Source: Burkholderia sp. BCC1644
GTDB taxonomy: Bacteria; Pseudomonadota; Gammaproteobacteria; Burkholderiales; Burkholderiaceae
NCBI RefSeq assembly: GCF_902833225.1
Contig: NZ_CADFEI010000001.1
Location: forward strand, 558,001-622,000
Direction of reading: 5' to 3'
Length of the DNA: 64,000 nt
Shown: piece by piece, positions 51,352 to 58,894 of the stretch
Layout: the number at the start of each line of letters is the position of its first letter
Position numbering within the stretch: the first letter of the stretch is position 1
Made by a program: the position numbers and the translations under genes
The notes under the pieces: model-generated
The model's input: only the letters and a program-made list of their open reading frames with translations
Told to the model about the DNA's origin: nothing
The model's database searches: none

Positions 51352-52395
51352 TCAGTCGGGAAACACCACGCGCAGCGCGTCGCTCGCGGGCCGGGCGCAG
51401 CAGGCGAGCGTCCAGCCGGCCGCGATCTCGTCTTCATCCAGCACATGGTTGCTGTCGAGCGCAACCTCGCCGCGCTCGATCCGGCACATGCATGCGCCGC
51501 ATTGCCCCATCCGGCAGGAATTCGGCGCCGGCACGCCCGCGCGCAGCATCGCGTCGAGCAGCGTTTCGCCCGGCGCGCTGTCGAATGCGAACGCGTCGCC
51601 GTCGAGCACCGTCTCGATCGCCGCGCCGTCGCCGGACGCCGCCGTTGCCGCGGCCTGCGCTGCGGTGTCAGCCTGCGCCGGTGCATCGGGCAACGACGCG
51701 AACCGCTCGACATGCACGCGCGCACGCGGCAGCCCGAGGCCGAGCATCGCGGCCAGCGCGTTCTCCATGAACAGCGCGGGCCCGCAGATGAATGTCTCCT
51801 GCTGGCTGAACGGCCGCGCGAGTTCCTCGAGATGGCGCTGCTGCGGGATGCCCTGCACGCTGTCGAGCCAGTGGATCACGCGCACGCGGCCCGGATGGCG
51901 CTGTGCGAGCTGTTGCAGCTCGTCGCGGAAAATCACCGAACGCTCGTCGCGGTTCGCATAGATCAGCGTCAACATCCCGCGCCCGTGCACGAGCGCCGAT
52001 TTCAGGATCGACAGCACGGGCGTGATGCCGCTGCCGCCCGCGAACAGCAGCAGGTCGCCGTCAAGCGCACGCGGCGTGAATACGCCAGCCGGCGGCAGCA
52101 CGTCGAGCGCGTCGCCGGCCTTCACGCGGTCGCACAGCCAGTTCGACGCACGGCCGTCGCGCACGCGCTTGACGGTGATCTTCGGCGCGGCGTCGATGCC
52201 GGGCGCGCTCGACAGCGAATAGCAGCGCGCGACGGTCGCGTCCGTGCACGGCACGTTCAGCGTCAGGAACTGCCCGGGCCGGTACGCGAACGCGTCGCGC
52301 AGCGCGGCCGGTACGTCGAAGACGAACGAGCACGCGTCGTCGCTTTCGGCTATCACTTCGGCCACGGTCAGCCGGTGGAAGCGTGGATCGCTCAT
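51352..52395 (-). CDS. kshB: 3-ketosteroid 9-alpha-hydroxylase reductase subunit
   Basis: This is a 347-residue NADH-dependent flavoprotein. The N-terminal FAD domain has RCYSLSSAP (about residues 57-65), the NAD domain has LFAGGSGITPVLSILK, and a C-terminal plant-type [2Fe-2S] ferredoxin domain has NSCRMGQCGACMCR and a final Cys in LACCARP. This order (FAD, NAD, ferredoxin) is that of KshB, which feeds electrons to KshA. A linker of about 25 residues rich in Ala joins the NAD and ferredoxin parts. It lies 15 bases after hsaB. Confidence 0.92.
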   Translation of the reverse strand: MSDPRFHRLTVAEVIAESDDACSFVFDVPAALRDAFAYRPGQFLTLNVPCTDATVARCYSLSSAPGIDAAPKITVKRVRDGRASNWLCDRVKAGDALDVLPPAGVFTPRALDGDLLLFAGGSGITPVLSILKSALVHGRGMLTLIYANRDERSVIFRDELQQLAQRHPGRVRVIHWLDSVQGIPQQRHLEELARPFSQQETFICGPALFMENALAAMLGLGLPRARVHVERFASLPDAPAQADTAAQAAATAASGDGAAIETVLDGDAFAFDSAPGETLLDAMLRAGVPAPNSCRMGQCGACMCRIERGEVALDSNHVLDEDEIAAGWTLACCARPASDALRVVFPD

Positions 52396-52410
52396 CGCCG
52401 GTTCCTTGCG

Positions 52411-52929
52411 TCACGCGGCCGCACGGGCCGCCGGCGCGCCGGGCGTCGTGTACGCGCCGTCGAGATAGACGAGCGGATCGACGTCGCCGCTCATCAGCAC
52501 CTCGCGGATGCGCCCGATGAACACCGTATGCGTGCCGTATTCGAAGCGGCCGTCCTGCTCGCACACGAGGCTCGCCTGCGAGTCGCGCAGATACGGCACG
52601 CCGTGCGGCGATGTGTGCCAGTCGCCGGTCGTGAAGCGTGCCTCGCCCTTCAGGCGGCCGCTGCAATCGATCGCGACGCCTTCGTGGCGCGCGGACAGCA
52701 CGTTCACGCAGAACGGCGCGCCCGCATCGAGCGGCGGATACAGCGACGCGGTGCGGTTGATGCAGATCAGCAGCGAAGGCGGATCGGTCGACAGCGAGTC
52801 GACCGCCGTCGCGGACATCGAGTAGCGCCGGCCGTCGTGCGCGCTGCTGATGACCGTGACGGAGCGCGCGAGGCGGCGCATCGCGAGCAGCATGTCGGTG
52901 CGCAGCGGATGGTTGGTGAGATCGCTCAT
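52411..52929 (-). CDS. hsaB: Flavin reductase component, HsaB/TesA1-like
   Basis: This is a 172-residue FMN/FAD reductase of the two-component monooxygenase type. Typical segments: RRLARSVTVISSAHDGRRYSMSATAVDSLSTDPPSLLICINR (residues 17-58) and APFCVNVLSARHEGVA, with GxxHT-like THTVFIGRI near residue 138. It would supply reduced flavin to HsaA. It overlaps kstD (ATGA at 52926-52929), so the genes are translationally coupled. Confidence 0.9.
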   Translation of the reverse strand: MSDLTNHPLRTDMLLAMRRLARSVTVISSAHDGRRYSMSATAVDSLSTDPPSLLICINRTASLYPPLDAGAPFCVNVLSARHEGVAIDCSGRLKGEARFTTGDWHTSPHGVPYLRDSQASLVCEQDGRFEYGTHTVFIGRIREVLMSGDVDPLVYLDGAYTTPGAPAARAAA

Positions 52930-54686
52930 GTTCGGACTCCGTCAAGTTCAGTCGTGGATGGCCGGGCTGGCCGGCCTCCGGCGTCGGCTGCGCGAGCAGC
53001 CAGGTGGTCGGCGGCGAGATACCCGAAGGTCATCGCCGGACCGAGCGTCGAGCCCGCGCCGGGGTAGCTCGCGCCCATCATCGATGCGCTGGTGTTGCCG
53101 ATTGCATAGAGGCCGTCGATCGGCTCGCCGTCGGCGCGCAGCACGCGGGCGTGCACGTCGGTGACGAGGCCGCCCTTCGTGCCGATGTCGCCCGCATCGA
53201 TTCGCACTGCGTAGAACGGCGCCTGGTCGACCGGCCCGAGGCACGGGTTCGGCGTGTTCCGCGGATCGCCGTAGTACGTGTCGAACGCGTTGTCGCCCTT
53301 GCCGAACGCTTCGTCGATGCCGGTGACCGCATAGCGCGCCATGTCGCGCAGCGTGTCGCGCAACCCGGCCGCATCGACGCCGATCCGCGCGGCCAGCGCG
53401 TCGACCGTGTCGGCCTTCACGAGCACGTCGCGGAACGCTTCCGGAATCCGCGCATCGGGCATCATCGACGCCGGCATGATCGGCCCGCACGGATACTTGC
53501 GGCGAAAGCGCGCGTCGAACACCATCCACGCCGGTACGCACGCACCGGTGCGTGCATGGTCGCGATACATCGCGGGCACGAATTCGGAATACGGCGCGGC
53601 CTCGTTGACGAAGCGCTTGCCGAGGCTGTTTACGATCACGCAGCCCGGCAGGTTGCGTTCGACGAACAGCGCGCGCTGCTTCTCCTCGCCCGCGACGCCG
53701 ACCGTCGGCGCGCCCCACACGTGCTCCATCAGCGCCAGCGCGCCGCCGAGCCGGTGGCCCTCGGCGATCGCGTCGCCGGTGTTGGACGGCGGCGTCGCGC
53801 TCCATTGCGCCTGCGTCGGCTGCGGCAGGTAGCGCTCGCGCATCGGCTGGTTGCGCTCGAAGCCGCCCGCGCCGAGGATCACGCCGCGCCGCGCGGCGAT
53901 CGTCACCGGCTGCCCGTAGCGCTGCGCGCGCACGCCCGTCACACGGCCGTCCACCTCGAGCAGGTCGCGCATCGGCGTATCGAGCCACACGGGCACGTTT
54001 CGGTCGAGCAGCGCGCGACGCAGCCCGCCGATCAACGCGTTGCCGAGCGTCAGGCGGCGGTCGCGCCGCGTGCGGCGGCGCATGCCGATATCGAGCCAGT
54101 AACGGCCGAACTGCGCGATCGCGAGCTTCATGAAACCGGGCCCGCGCGAGAACAGCGTATGGGCCTCCTTCGACGTCACCGCGACGCGCCCGCCGATCAG
54201 CGTACCGGGCGACGGCGGCCGCAACCGGTCGAATTCGTCGCCGAGCAACCCGCCGTCGAACGGCAGCGGATCGAGCGCGCGATAGCCCGGCATCGCACCC
54301 GGCAGCTTCTGGAAATAGTCCGCGTACTTCGGCAGCGCCTGATAGCGCACCGGCGTCTTCGATTCCAGGTAGCGCAGCATCTCCGGCGCGCGGTCGAGAT
54401 ACGTGTCGAGCTTGTCGGGCGTCGATGCGCCGGCCACGCACGCGTCGAGGTAGCGGTGTGCGGCCTCGCGCGTGTCGGTCGCGCCGAGATCGGCGATGTG
54501 GTGGTTGCACGGGATCCAGATGCCGCCGCCCGATACAGCCGACGTGCCGCCGTACAGCGCCGTCTTCTCGATCACGACGACGGACAGCCCGCGATCGGCC
54601 GCACGGCACGCGGCGAGCAGCGCGCCCGCGCCCGAGCCGACGACGACCACGTCGAACGTGTATTGCTGTGCTTGCGTGTCGCTCAT
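52926..54686 (-). CDS. kstD: 3-ketosteroid delta-1-dehydrogenase
   Basis: This is a 586-residue FAD flavoenzyme. The dinucleotide motif GSGAG is at residues 17-21, and EKTALYGGTSAVSGGGIWIP follows directly, a hallmark of KstD-type enzymes. The C-terminal FAD segment is GLYAIGNTSASMMGASYPGAGSTLGPAMTFGYLAADHL. It introduces the C1-C2 double bond in 3-ketosteroids, a step needed before ring B opens. A 4-dehydrogenase activity on 5-alpha steroids is possible from sequence alone. I chose ATG 54686, with GAGG 5 bases ahead, over the GTG at 54689. Confidence 0.92.
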   Translation of the reverse strand: MSDTQAQQYTFDVVVVGSGAGALLAACRAADRGLSVVVIEKTALYGGTSAVSGGGIWIPCNHHIADLGATDTREAAHRYLDACVAGASTPDKLDTYLDRAPEMLRYLESKTPVRYQALPKYADYFQKLPGAMPGYRALDPLPFDGGLLGDEFDRLRPPSPGTLIGGRVAVTSKEAHTLFSRGPGFMKLAIAQFGRYWLDIGMRRRTRRDRRLTLGNALIGGLRRALLDRNVPVWLDTPMRDLLEVDGRVTGVRAQRYGQPVTIAARRGVILGAGGFERNQPMRERYLPQPTQAQWSATPPSNTGDAIAEGHRLGGALALMEHVWGAPTVGVAGEEKQRALFVERNLPGCVIVNSLGKRFVNEAAPYSEFVPAMYRDHARTGACVPAWMVFDARFRRKYPCGPIMPASMMPDARIPEAFRDVLVKADTVDALAARIGVDAAGLRDTLRDMARYAVTGIDEAFGKGDNAFDTYYGDPRNTPNPCLGPVDQAPFYAVRIDAGDIGTKGGLVTDVHARVLRADGEPIDGLYAIGNTSASMMGASYPGAGSTLGPAMTFGYLAADHLAARAADAGGRPARPSTTELDGVRT

Positions 54687-54696
54687 CACGGCCTCG

Positions 54697-55890
54697 TCAG
54701 ATGAAGAAGTCCGTGTTTTCGCGGCCGAGCATCACGGCGCCGAGGTTCTGGCCGAAGCGGTCCACGTTGTTCGCGTAGTGCGCGCGGGCCGCATGCAGAT
54801 CGAGGAAACGCCGCACCAGCGGATTGCGGTGATAGATGCCGTTGCCGCCCGCGTAGCGCAACAGCGTATTCGCAGCCTGCGCGCAGCGCTCGGCGACCTG
54901 CGCGGACTGGTAGCGGAAATGCACGCGACGCTCGATCGACACGGCCGGCCCGCCGGTGACCGACGCCATCAGTTCAGCGAAATTGCGCTTGAGCAGCACC
55001 TTCATCTCGTCGATCGCGACGGCCGCGTTCGCGCACGCGTTCTGCGCACCCGGATCGTCGGTCGTCTTCGCGCCGCTGTTCGCGGACACGCGCGTCGCCG
55101 CATAGCCGGTGAAATCGTCGAGCGCGCCCTGCAGCGCGCCGATGCACGACGTGCACACCGCGCGCACGAAGATCTGCGCGAACGGCAGCTTGAACAGCGG
55201 CGCATCGTTGATTGCGAGGCCGGGGCTCGTGCCCATCATCCCGTCGATCGCCTTGTGCGTGCGGTACGCGGGCACGAACACGTCGTCGACGACGATATCG
55301 TGGCTGCCCGTCGCGCGCAGGCCGAGCACGTCCCAGTCCTGCTGGATCCGGTAGTCGGATTTCGGCAGCAGGAAGGTCCGGTATTCCGGCGGCTGGCCGG
55401 CAACGGCCGGCGGCACCAGCGCGCCGAGGAACACCCATTCGCACAGTTCGCTGCCGCTCGAGAATTTCCAGTGGCCCGACAGGCGGAAGCCGCCGTCGAC
55501 CGGCGTCACGCGGCCGACCGGCATGTAGGTCGACGCGATCAGCGTGGCCGGGTCGTTGCCCCACACGTCCTGCTGCGCGCGTTCGTCGAACAGCGCGAGT
55601 TGCCAGTTGTGCACGCCGACGACGCCGTACACCCACGCGGTCGACATGCAGCCGCGCGCGAGCGCCATCTGGATGTCGAAGAAGGCCTGCGGATCGAGCT
55701 CGTAGCCGCCGTAGCGCTTCGGCTGCAGCACCTTGAAGAAGCCGGCGGCCTGCATGTCGGCGATCGTCTCCGCCGGGATGCGGCCCTGCGCTTCCGCCTG
55801 CGCGGCGCGGCCGGCCAGCGTCGGCGCCAGTGCCTCGGCCCGGGCGATCAGCGTGGCGGCCAATGCGTTCGAATCGTTGTCGCGATGCAC
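54697..55890 (-). CDS. hsaA: Flavin-dependent 3-HSA monooxygenase, HsaA/TesA2-like
   Basis: This is a 397-residue oxygenase with acyl-CoA dehydrogenase fold. Typical parts: IPAETIADMQAAGFFKVLQPKRYGG (residues 38-62), CMSTAWVYGVVGVHNWQLALF, LSGHWKFSSGSELCEWVFLGA and GSHDIVVDDVFVP. It hydroxylates the phenolic A ring (3-HSA) to a catechol with reduced flavin from HsaB. The start is GTG at 55890, with AGGAGA upstream. It sits between the LLM gene and kstD (6 bases apart). Confidence 0.92.
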   Translation of the reverse strand: MHRDNDSNALAATLIARAEALAPTLAGRAAQAEAQGRIPAETIADMQAAGFFKVLQPKRYGGYELDPQAFFDIQMALARGCMSTAWVYGVVGVHNWQLALFDERAQQDVWGNDPATLIASTYMPVGRVTPVDGGFRLSGHWKFSSGSELCEWVFLGALVPPAVAGQPPEYRTFLLPKSDYRIQQDWDVLGLRATGSHDIVVDDVFVPAYRTHKAIDGMMGTSPGLAINDAPLFKLPFAQIFVRAVCTSCIGALQGALDDFTGYAATRVSANSGAKTTDDPGAQNACANAAVAIDEMKVLLKRNFAELMASVTGGPAVSIERRVHFRYQSAQVAERCAQAANTLLRYAGGNGIYHRNPLVRRFLDLHAARAHYANNVDRFGQNLGAVMLGRENTDFFI

Positions 55891-56058
55891 GAATGTCTCC
55901 TGTGGAACGGGGGCGGCGCCGCGGCGCCCGCCCCGCTCTCGTTCAAAATTGTTCGGCGCGGCCTGGCCGCGGGCGATGCTCGCCACCACCGATGGTCGGC
56001 TTCGCGCGACCGCGCCGCATCGTCCGACCGGACGGGACGACGGACGCGGCCCCGTGCA

Positions 56059-57198
56059 TCACGCGCAGGCGCGTTCCTTCTCCTTGTTGAAGAACGGGAT
56101 CACGTGCTCGCCGATGTTGCGGATGGTCTCCATCTGCGCTTCGTGCGGCACCGTGCCCATCTGGCACAGGAACAGCACTTCGTCGACGCCGGCTTCCTGC
56201 AGGCGGCCGACATAGCCGATGCAGTCGTCCACCGTGCCGTACGCGTGGTTTGGGTTCATCATCGCGAGCGCCGGGTCGGCGAAGTTCACGACGACCTCCT
56301 CCGACGCGAAGCGCGAGCGGATCACCATCTCGCCGGTGTCGGCCTGCACGAGGTCGTCGCCCCACTTCGCCGGGTCCGGACGCTCGCCGCCCGTGTACCA
56401 GTAAGCGAGCGATTCCATGAAGTAGCGCTGGCCGCGGATGCCGATCTTGCGGGCAGCCTGGCCGTCGGCCATCACGACCGTCGGGCACAGCGCCGCGAGG
56501 TGCTGGGTCGGGCGGAAGCCGACCTGGTCTTCCGGCTTGCGGTTCGCCCACGCTTCGCGGTACACGGCGTTCTTCTTCGCGACTTCGTCCGGACCGCCGA
56601 AGCCGAGCACCAGCGCGCCCATCCCGCGCTGGCCGGCGCGCAGCAGCGCGTCGGTGTTCGTACAGGCGAGGTACATCGGCGGGTGCGGATCCTGGAACGG
56701 CTTCGGGTGGATCGGGCGCTTCGGGATCTTGATGTACTTGCCGTCGTGCTCGATCTCGTCCTGCACGAACATCTTCGGCACGAGATACATCGATTCGTCG
56801 ATCATCGGCTGCAGTTCGTTGAGGTCGTAGCCGAACGCGCCCGCTTCCTGCTGGCTGCCGCCCTTGCCGACGCCGAAATGCACGCGGCCGCCCGACAGGA
56901 TGTCGAGCAGCGCGACGCGCTCGGCGACCTTGATCGGGTGGTTCATCGCCGGCGGCAGGCACACGACGCCGTGGCCGAGGCCGATGCGCGTCGTGCGGCC
57001 GGCCAGGTAGGCAAGGAAGGTTTCCGGCGCGCTCATGTGCGCATAGTTGGTCAGCGACGTGTGCTCCACGCACCAGATCGTGTCGAAACCGACCTGCTCG
57101 GCGAGCAGCGCCTGCTCGACCGTTTCCTTGAACACCCGGTGGTCGCCCTCGCGCGATGCGTCGGTGGTCTGGGCTTCGTAGATGAGGGAAAACTTCAT
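56059..57198 (-). CDS. LLM-class flavin-dependent oxidoreductase
   Basis: This is a 379-residue TIM-barrel enzyme of the luciferase-like class. Motifs: MKFSLIYEAQTTD, VGFDTIWCVEHTSLTNYAHMSAPETFLAYLAGRTTRIGLGHGVVCLP, and DILSGGRVHFGVGKGGSQQEAGAFG (flavin phosphate site, about residues 100-124). It is the first gene of the operon leading to hsaA and kstD, which suggests a Baeyer-Villiger or hydroxylation step on a steroid or a side chain. No known steroid pathway step needs it, so its role is open. The Met at 57198 has GGAGAC 7 bases upstream. Confidence 0.85.
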   Translation of the reverse strand: MKFSLIYEAQTTDASREGDHRVFKETVEQALLAEQVGFDTIWCVEHTSLTNYAHMSAPETFLAYLAGRTTRIGLGHGVVCLPPAMNHPIKVAERVALLDILSGGRVHFGVGKGGSQQEAGAFGYDLNELQPMIDESMYLVPKMFVQDEIEHDGKYIKIPKRPIHPKPFQDPHPPMYLACTNTDALLRAGQRGMGALVLGFGGPDEVAKKNAVYREAWANRKPEDQVGFRPTQHLAALCPTVVMADGQAARKIGIRGQRYFMESLAYWYTGGERPDPAKWGDDLVQADTGEMVIRSRFASEEVVVNFADPALAMMNPNHAYGTVDDCIGYVGRLQEAGVDEVLFLCQMGTVPHEAQMETIRNIGEHVIPFFNKEKERACA

Positions 57199-57458
57199 TG
57201 CGTACGTCTCCATGTATGTTGGACGAGTCGGGGTCGCGCAGGCCGCCCGCACGATACGGACGAATAGCGACGGTCCACGAATGGGAGTGTCGGCGCGCCG
57301 GCTGGCGCGGGCATCATCTGTTCGGAGTAGCTGCACGCCTGCGGGGACAGAGGGGTTTCACCGTCATCCGATCGGACTGCGTGACGGCGCGAGCGACGCG
57401 CTAGCATCGACCGGCGGCGCATTGCACGCCGCCCACATCAAGACAAGGGAGAACCGGA

Positions 57459-57809
57459 ATGAAGGTATCGATGCTGCTGTATCCGGTCGACGACATCGAC
57501 ACGGCGCTGCCGCTGTTCGTCGACGGGCTGGGCCTGAACGTGAAGTTCCGCGACGGCGACCGCTATTGCGCGCTCGACGGCGGGCCGCTGACGATCGCGC
57601 TGGTGGCGGGCGACGAGCAGATCGTCGAGCGCGCGGCGCTCACGCTGCGCGTCGACGAGGGCGACGACCTGTATGCGGCGATGGCGCGGGTCGTGAAGGC
57701 CGGCGCATCGGTGCGCGTGCCCGTGCAGGCCGGGCCGCACGAATACCGCGCGGTGCTGGAGGACAAGAACGGCGCGCTGCTCGTGATTTCGCAAAAGCGG
57801 TCCGCCTGA
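57459..57809 (+). CDS. VOC-family protein (glyoxalase/bleomycin-resistance fold)
   Basis: This is a 116-residue single VOC-domain protein. It begins MKVSMLLYPVDDIDTALPLFVDGLGLNVKFRDGDRY and ends VLEDKNGALLVISQK, with the usual beta-alpha-beta-beta-beta repeat. The metal-binding pattern is incomplete, so it could be a binding protein or isomerase. It is divergent from the LLM gene and convergent with the LysR regulator. A link to steroid use is possible but unproven. Confidence 0.75.
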   Translation: MKVSMLLYPVDDIDTALPLFVDGLGLNVKFRDGDRYCALDGGPLTIALVAGDEQIVERAALTLRVDEGDDLYAAMARVVKAGASVRVPVQAGPHEYRAVLEDKNGALLVISQKRSA

Positions 57810-57836
57810 CGATGCGCGGCGCCGCGCGGGCGCCGG

Positions 57837-57867
57837 ATGCCGGCGCATTGCGTGCATCTGCCGGCAT
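57837..57867. terminator. Dyad between convergent VOC and LysR genes
   Basis: ATGCCGGC (57837-57844) and GCCGGCAT (57860-57867) are perfect 8-base arms with a 15-base loop, in a 66-base convergent gap. It could stop transcription from both sides, but there is no T-run. Confidence 0.35.
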
Positions 57868-57875
57868 GAGCGGCA

Positions 57876-58736
57876 TCAGGCGTCCGTGCCCGACGCTCGC
57901 AGGTCGCTGGTTTCCAGCAGCTCGAGCAGCGTGCCGGCCGGCTGGCTGAGCCGCTTCGCGGCGAGCGCGATGAATTCGACGTCCGGCAGCACGGGCAGCC
58001 CGTCGCCGTTCACCGGCGGCGCCAGGCCGCGCGCGGACAGGTATTGCGACGTCGCGGTCAGCCCGAGCCCCGCACGCGCGGCCGCGATGCAGCCCGGCTG
58101 GCTGCTGCTCGAACACACGACTTCCCAGCCGATCCCTTTTTCCGCGAGCGCGTTCAGCACGACCGCCCGCGTGACGCTCGGCTCGGCCACCAGCACGAGC
58201 GGCAGCGGCCGTTCCAGGTCGACGACGGTGCCGGGCCGCGCAACCCATTCGAGCCGCGCGCGCAGCAGCGGCGCGCCGCGCCGCTCGCCCAGCCGCCGCT
58301 TGCCGACCATCAGGTCGAGCGCGCCGGCGTCCATCAGTTCGTAGAGCCGGCTCGTCATCCCGGTCGTGATTTCCAGCGCGACGTCCGGATGCGCGGCGCG
58401 GAACGCGGCAAGCACGTCCGGCAGCGCGACGAGCGCGAGATCGTCCGACGCGCCGAGCCGCACGCGCCCGTGCAGCCGCGGCTTGCGAAACTGCGATTCC
58501 GCGCGATTGAGCGCCTGCAGGATCACGTTCGCATGCACGAGCAGCGCCTCGCCGTCGGCCGTCATCGCGATCGAATGCGTATCGCGCACGAACAGCCGCC
58601 GGCCGACGCTCTCTTCGAGACGACGGATGTGTTCGCTGACGCTCGACTGGTTGAGCCCGAGCTGCCGGCCCGCTTCGGTGAAGCTGCGGCAGTTCGTGAC
58701 GGTCGCGAACGTCTTGAGCCAGACGGGATTGAGCAT
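57876..58736 (-). CDS. LysR-family transcriptional regulator
   Basis: This is a 286-residue regulator. The N-terminal winged helix-turn-helix is at residues 1-60 (TFATVTNCRSFTEAGRQLGLNQSSVSEHIRRLEESVG), then the linker helix and a two-lobed effector domain (LHGRVRLGASDDLALVALPDVLAAFRAAHPDVALEITTGMT). It is divergent from an MFS transporter gene, and a symmetric site lies 7 bases upstream of its start. Control of that transporter and of itself is the usual arrangement. The effector is unknown. Confidence 0.88.
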   Translation of the reverse strand: MLNPVWLKTFATVTNCRSFTEAGRQLGLNQSSVSEHIRRLEESVGRRLFVRDTHSIAMTADGEALLVHANVILQALNRAESQFRKPRLHGRVRLGASDDLALVALPDVLAAFRAAHPDVALEITTGMTSRLYELMDAGALDLMVGKRRLGERRGAPLLRARLEWVARPGTVVDLERPLPLVLVAEPSVTRAVVLNALAEKGIGWEVVCSSSSQPGCIAAARAGLGLTATSQYLSARGLAPPVNGDGLPVLPDVEFIALAAKRLSQPAGTLLELLETSDLRASGTDA

Positions 58737-58743
58737 CCCGCAT

Positions 58744-58766
58744 TGTCATCGGCATTTTCGATGACA
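58744..58766. promoter_or_regulatory. LysR-type binding-site candidate
   Basis: TGTCATCG (58744-58751) and CGATGACA (58759-58766) are perfect 8-base arms with a 7-base spacer. The site is immediately upstream of the lysR start and shared with the divergent transporter gene. It contains the T-N11-A core expected for LysR proteins. Confidence 0.5.
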
Positions 58767-58894
58767 GTCAATGCCTTCAGGCAGCTTCCCGATGACCAGC
58801 GGAATCGGTACCATCGAGCGCTTGAAGTCCGGCAGGCGCCGCGCGACCGCGCACGGGCGCACCCGCACCGGACCGTCGCACCATCGATTTCGCC

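Noticed and set aside
49189..53067. A 1292-codon open frame on the plus strand
   Set aside because: It runs antisense across an SDR, fadD3, kshB and hsaB, is Arg/His/Ala-rich and has no domain. It arises from the strong third-position GC bias of the true genes.
54472..57267. A 931-codon open frame on the plus strand
   Set aside because: It is antisense to hsaA and the LLM gene, with His/Arg/Val-rich low-quality sequence and no start signal.
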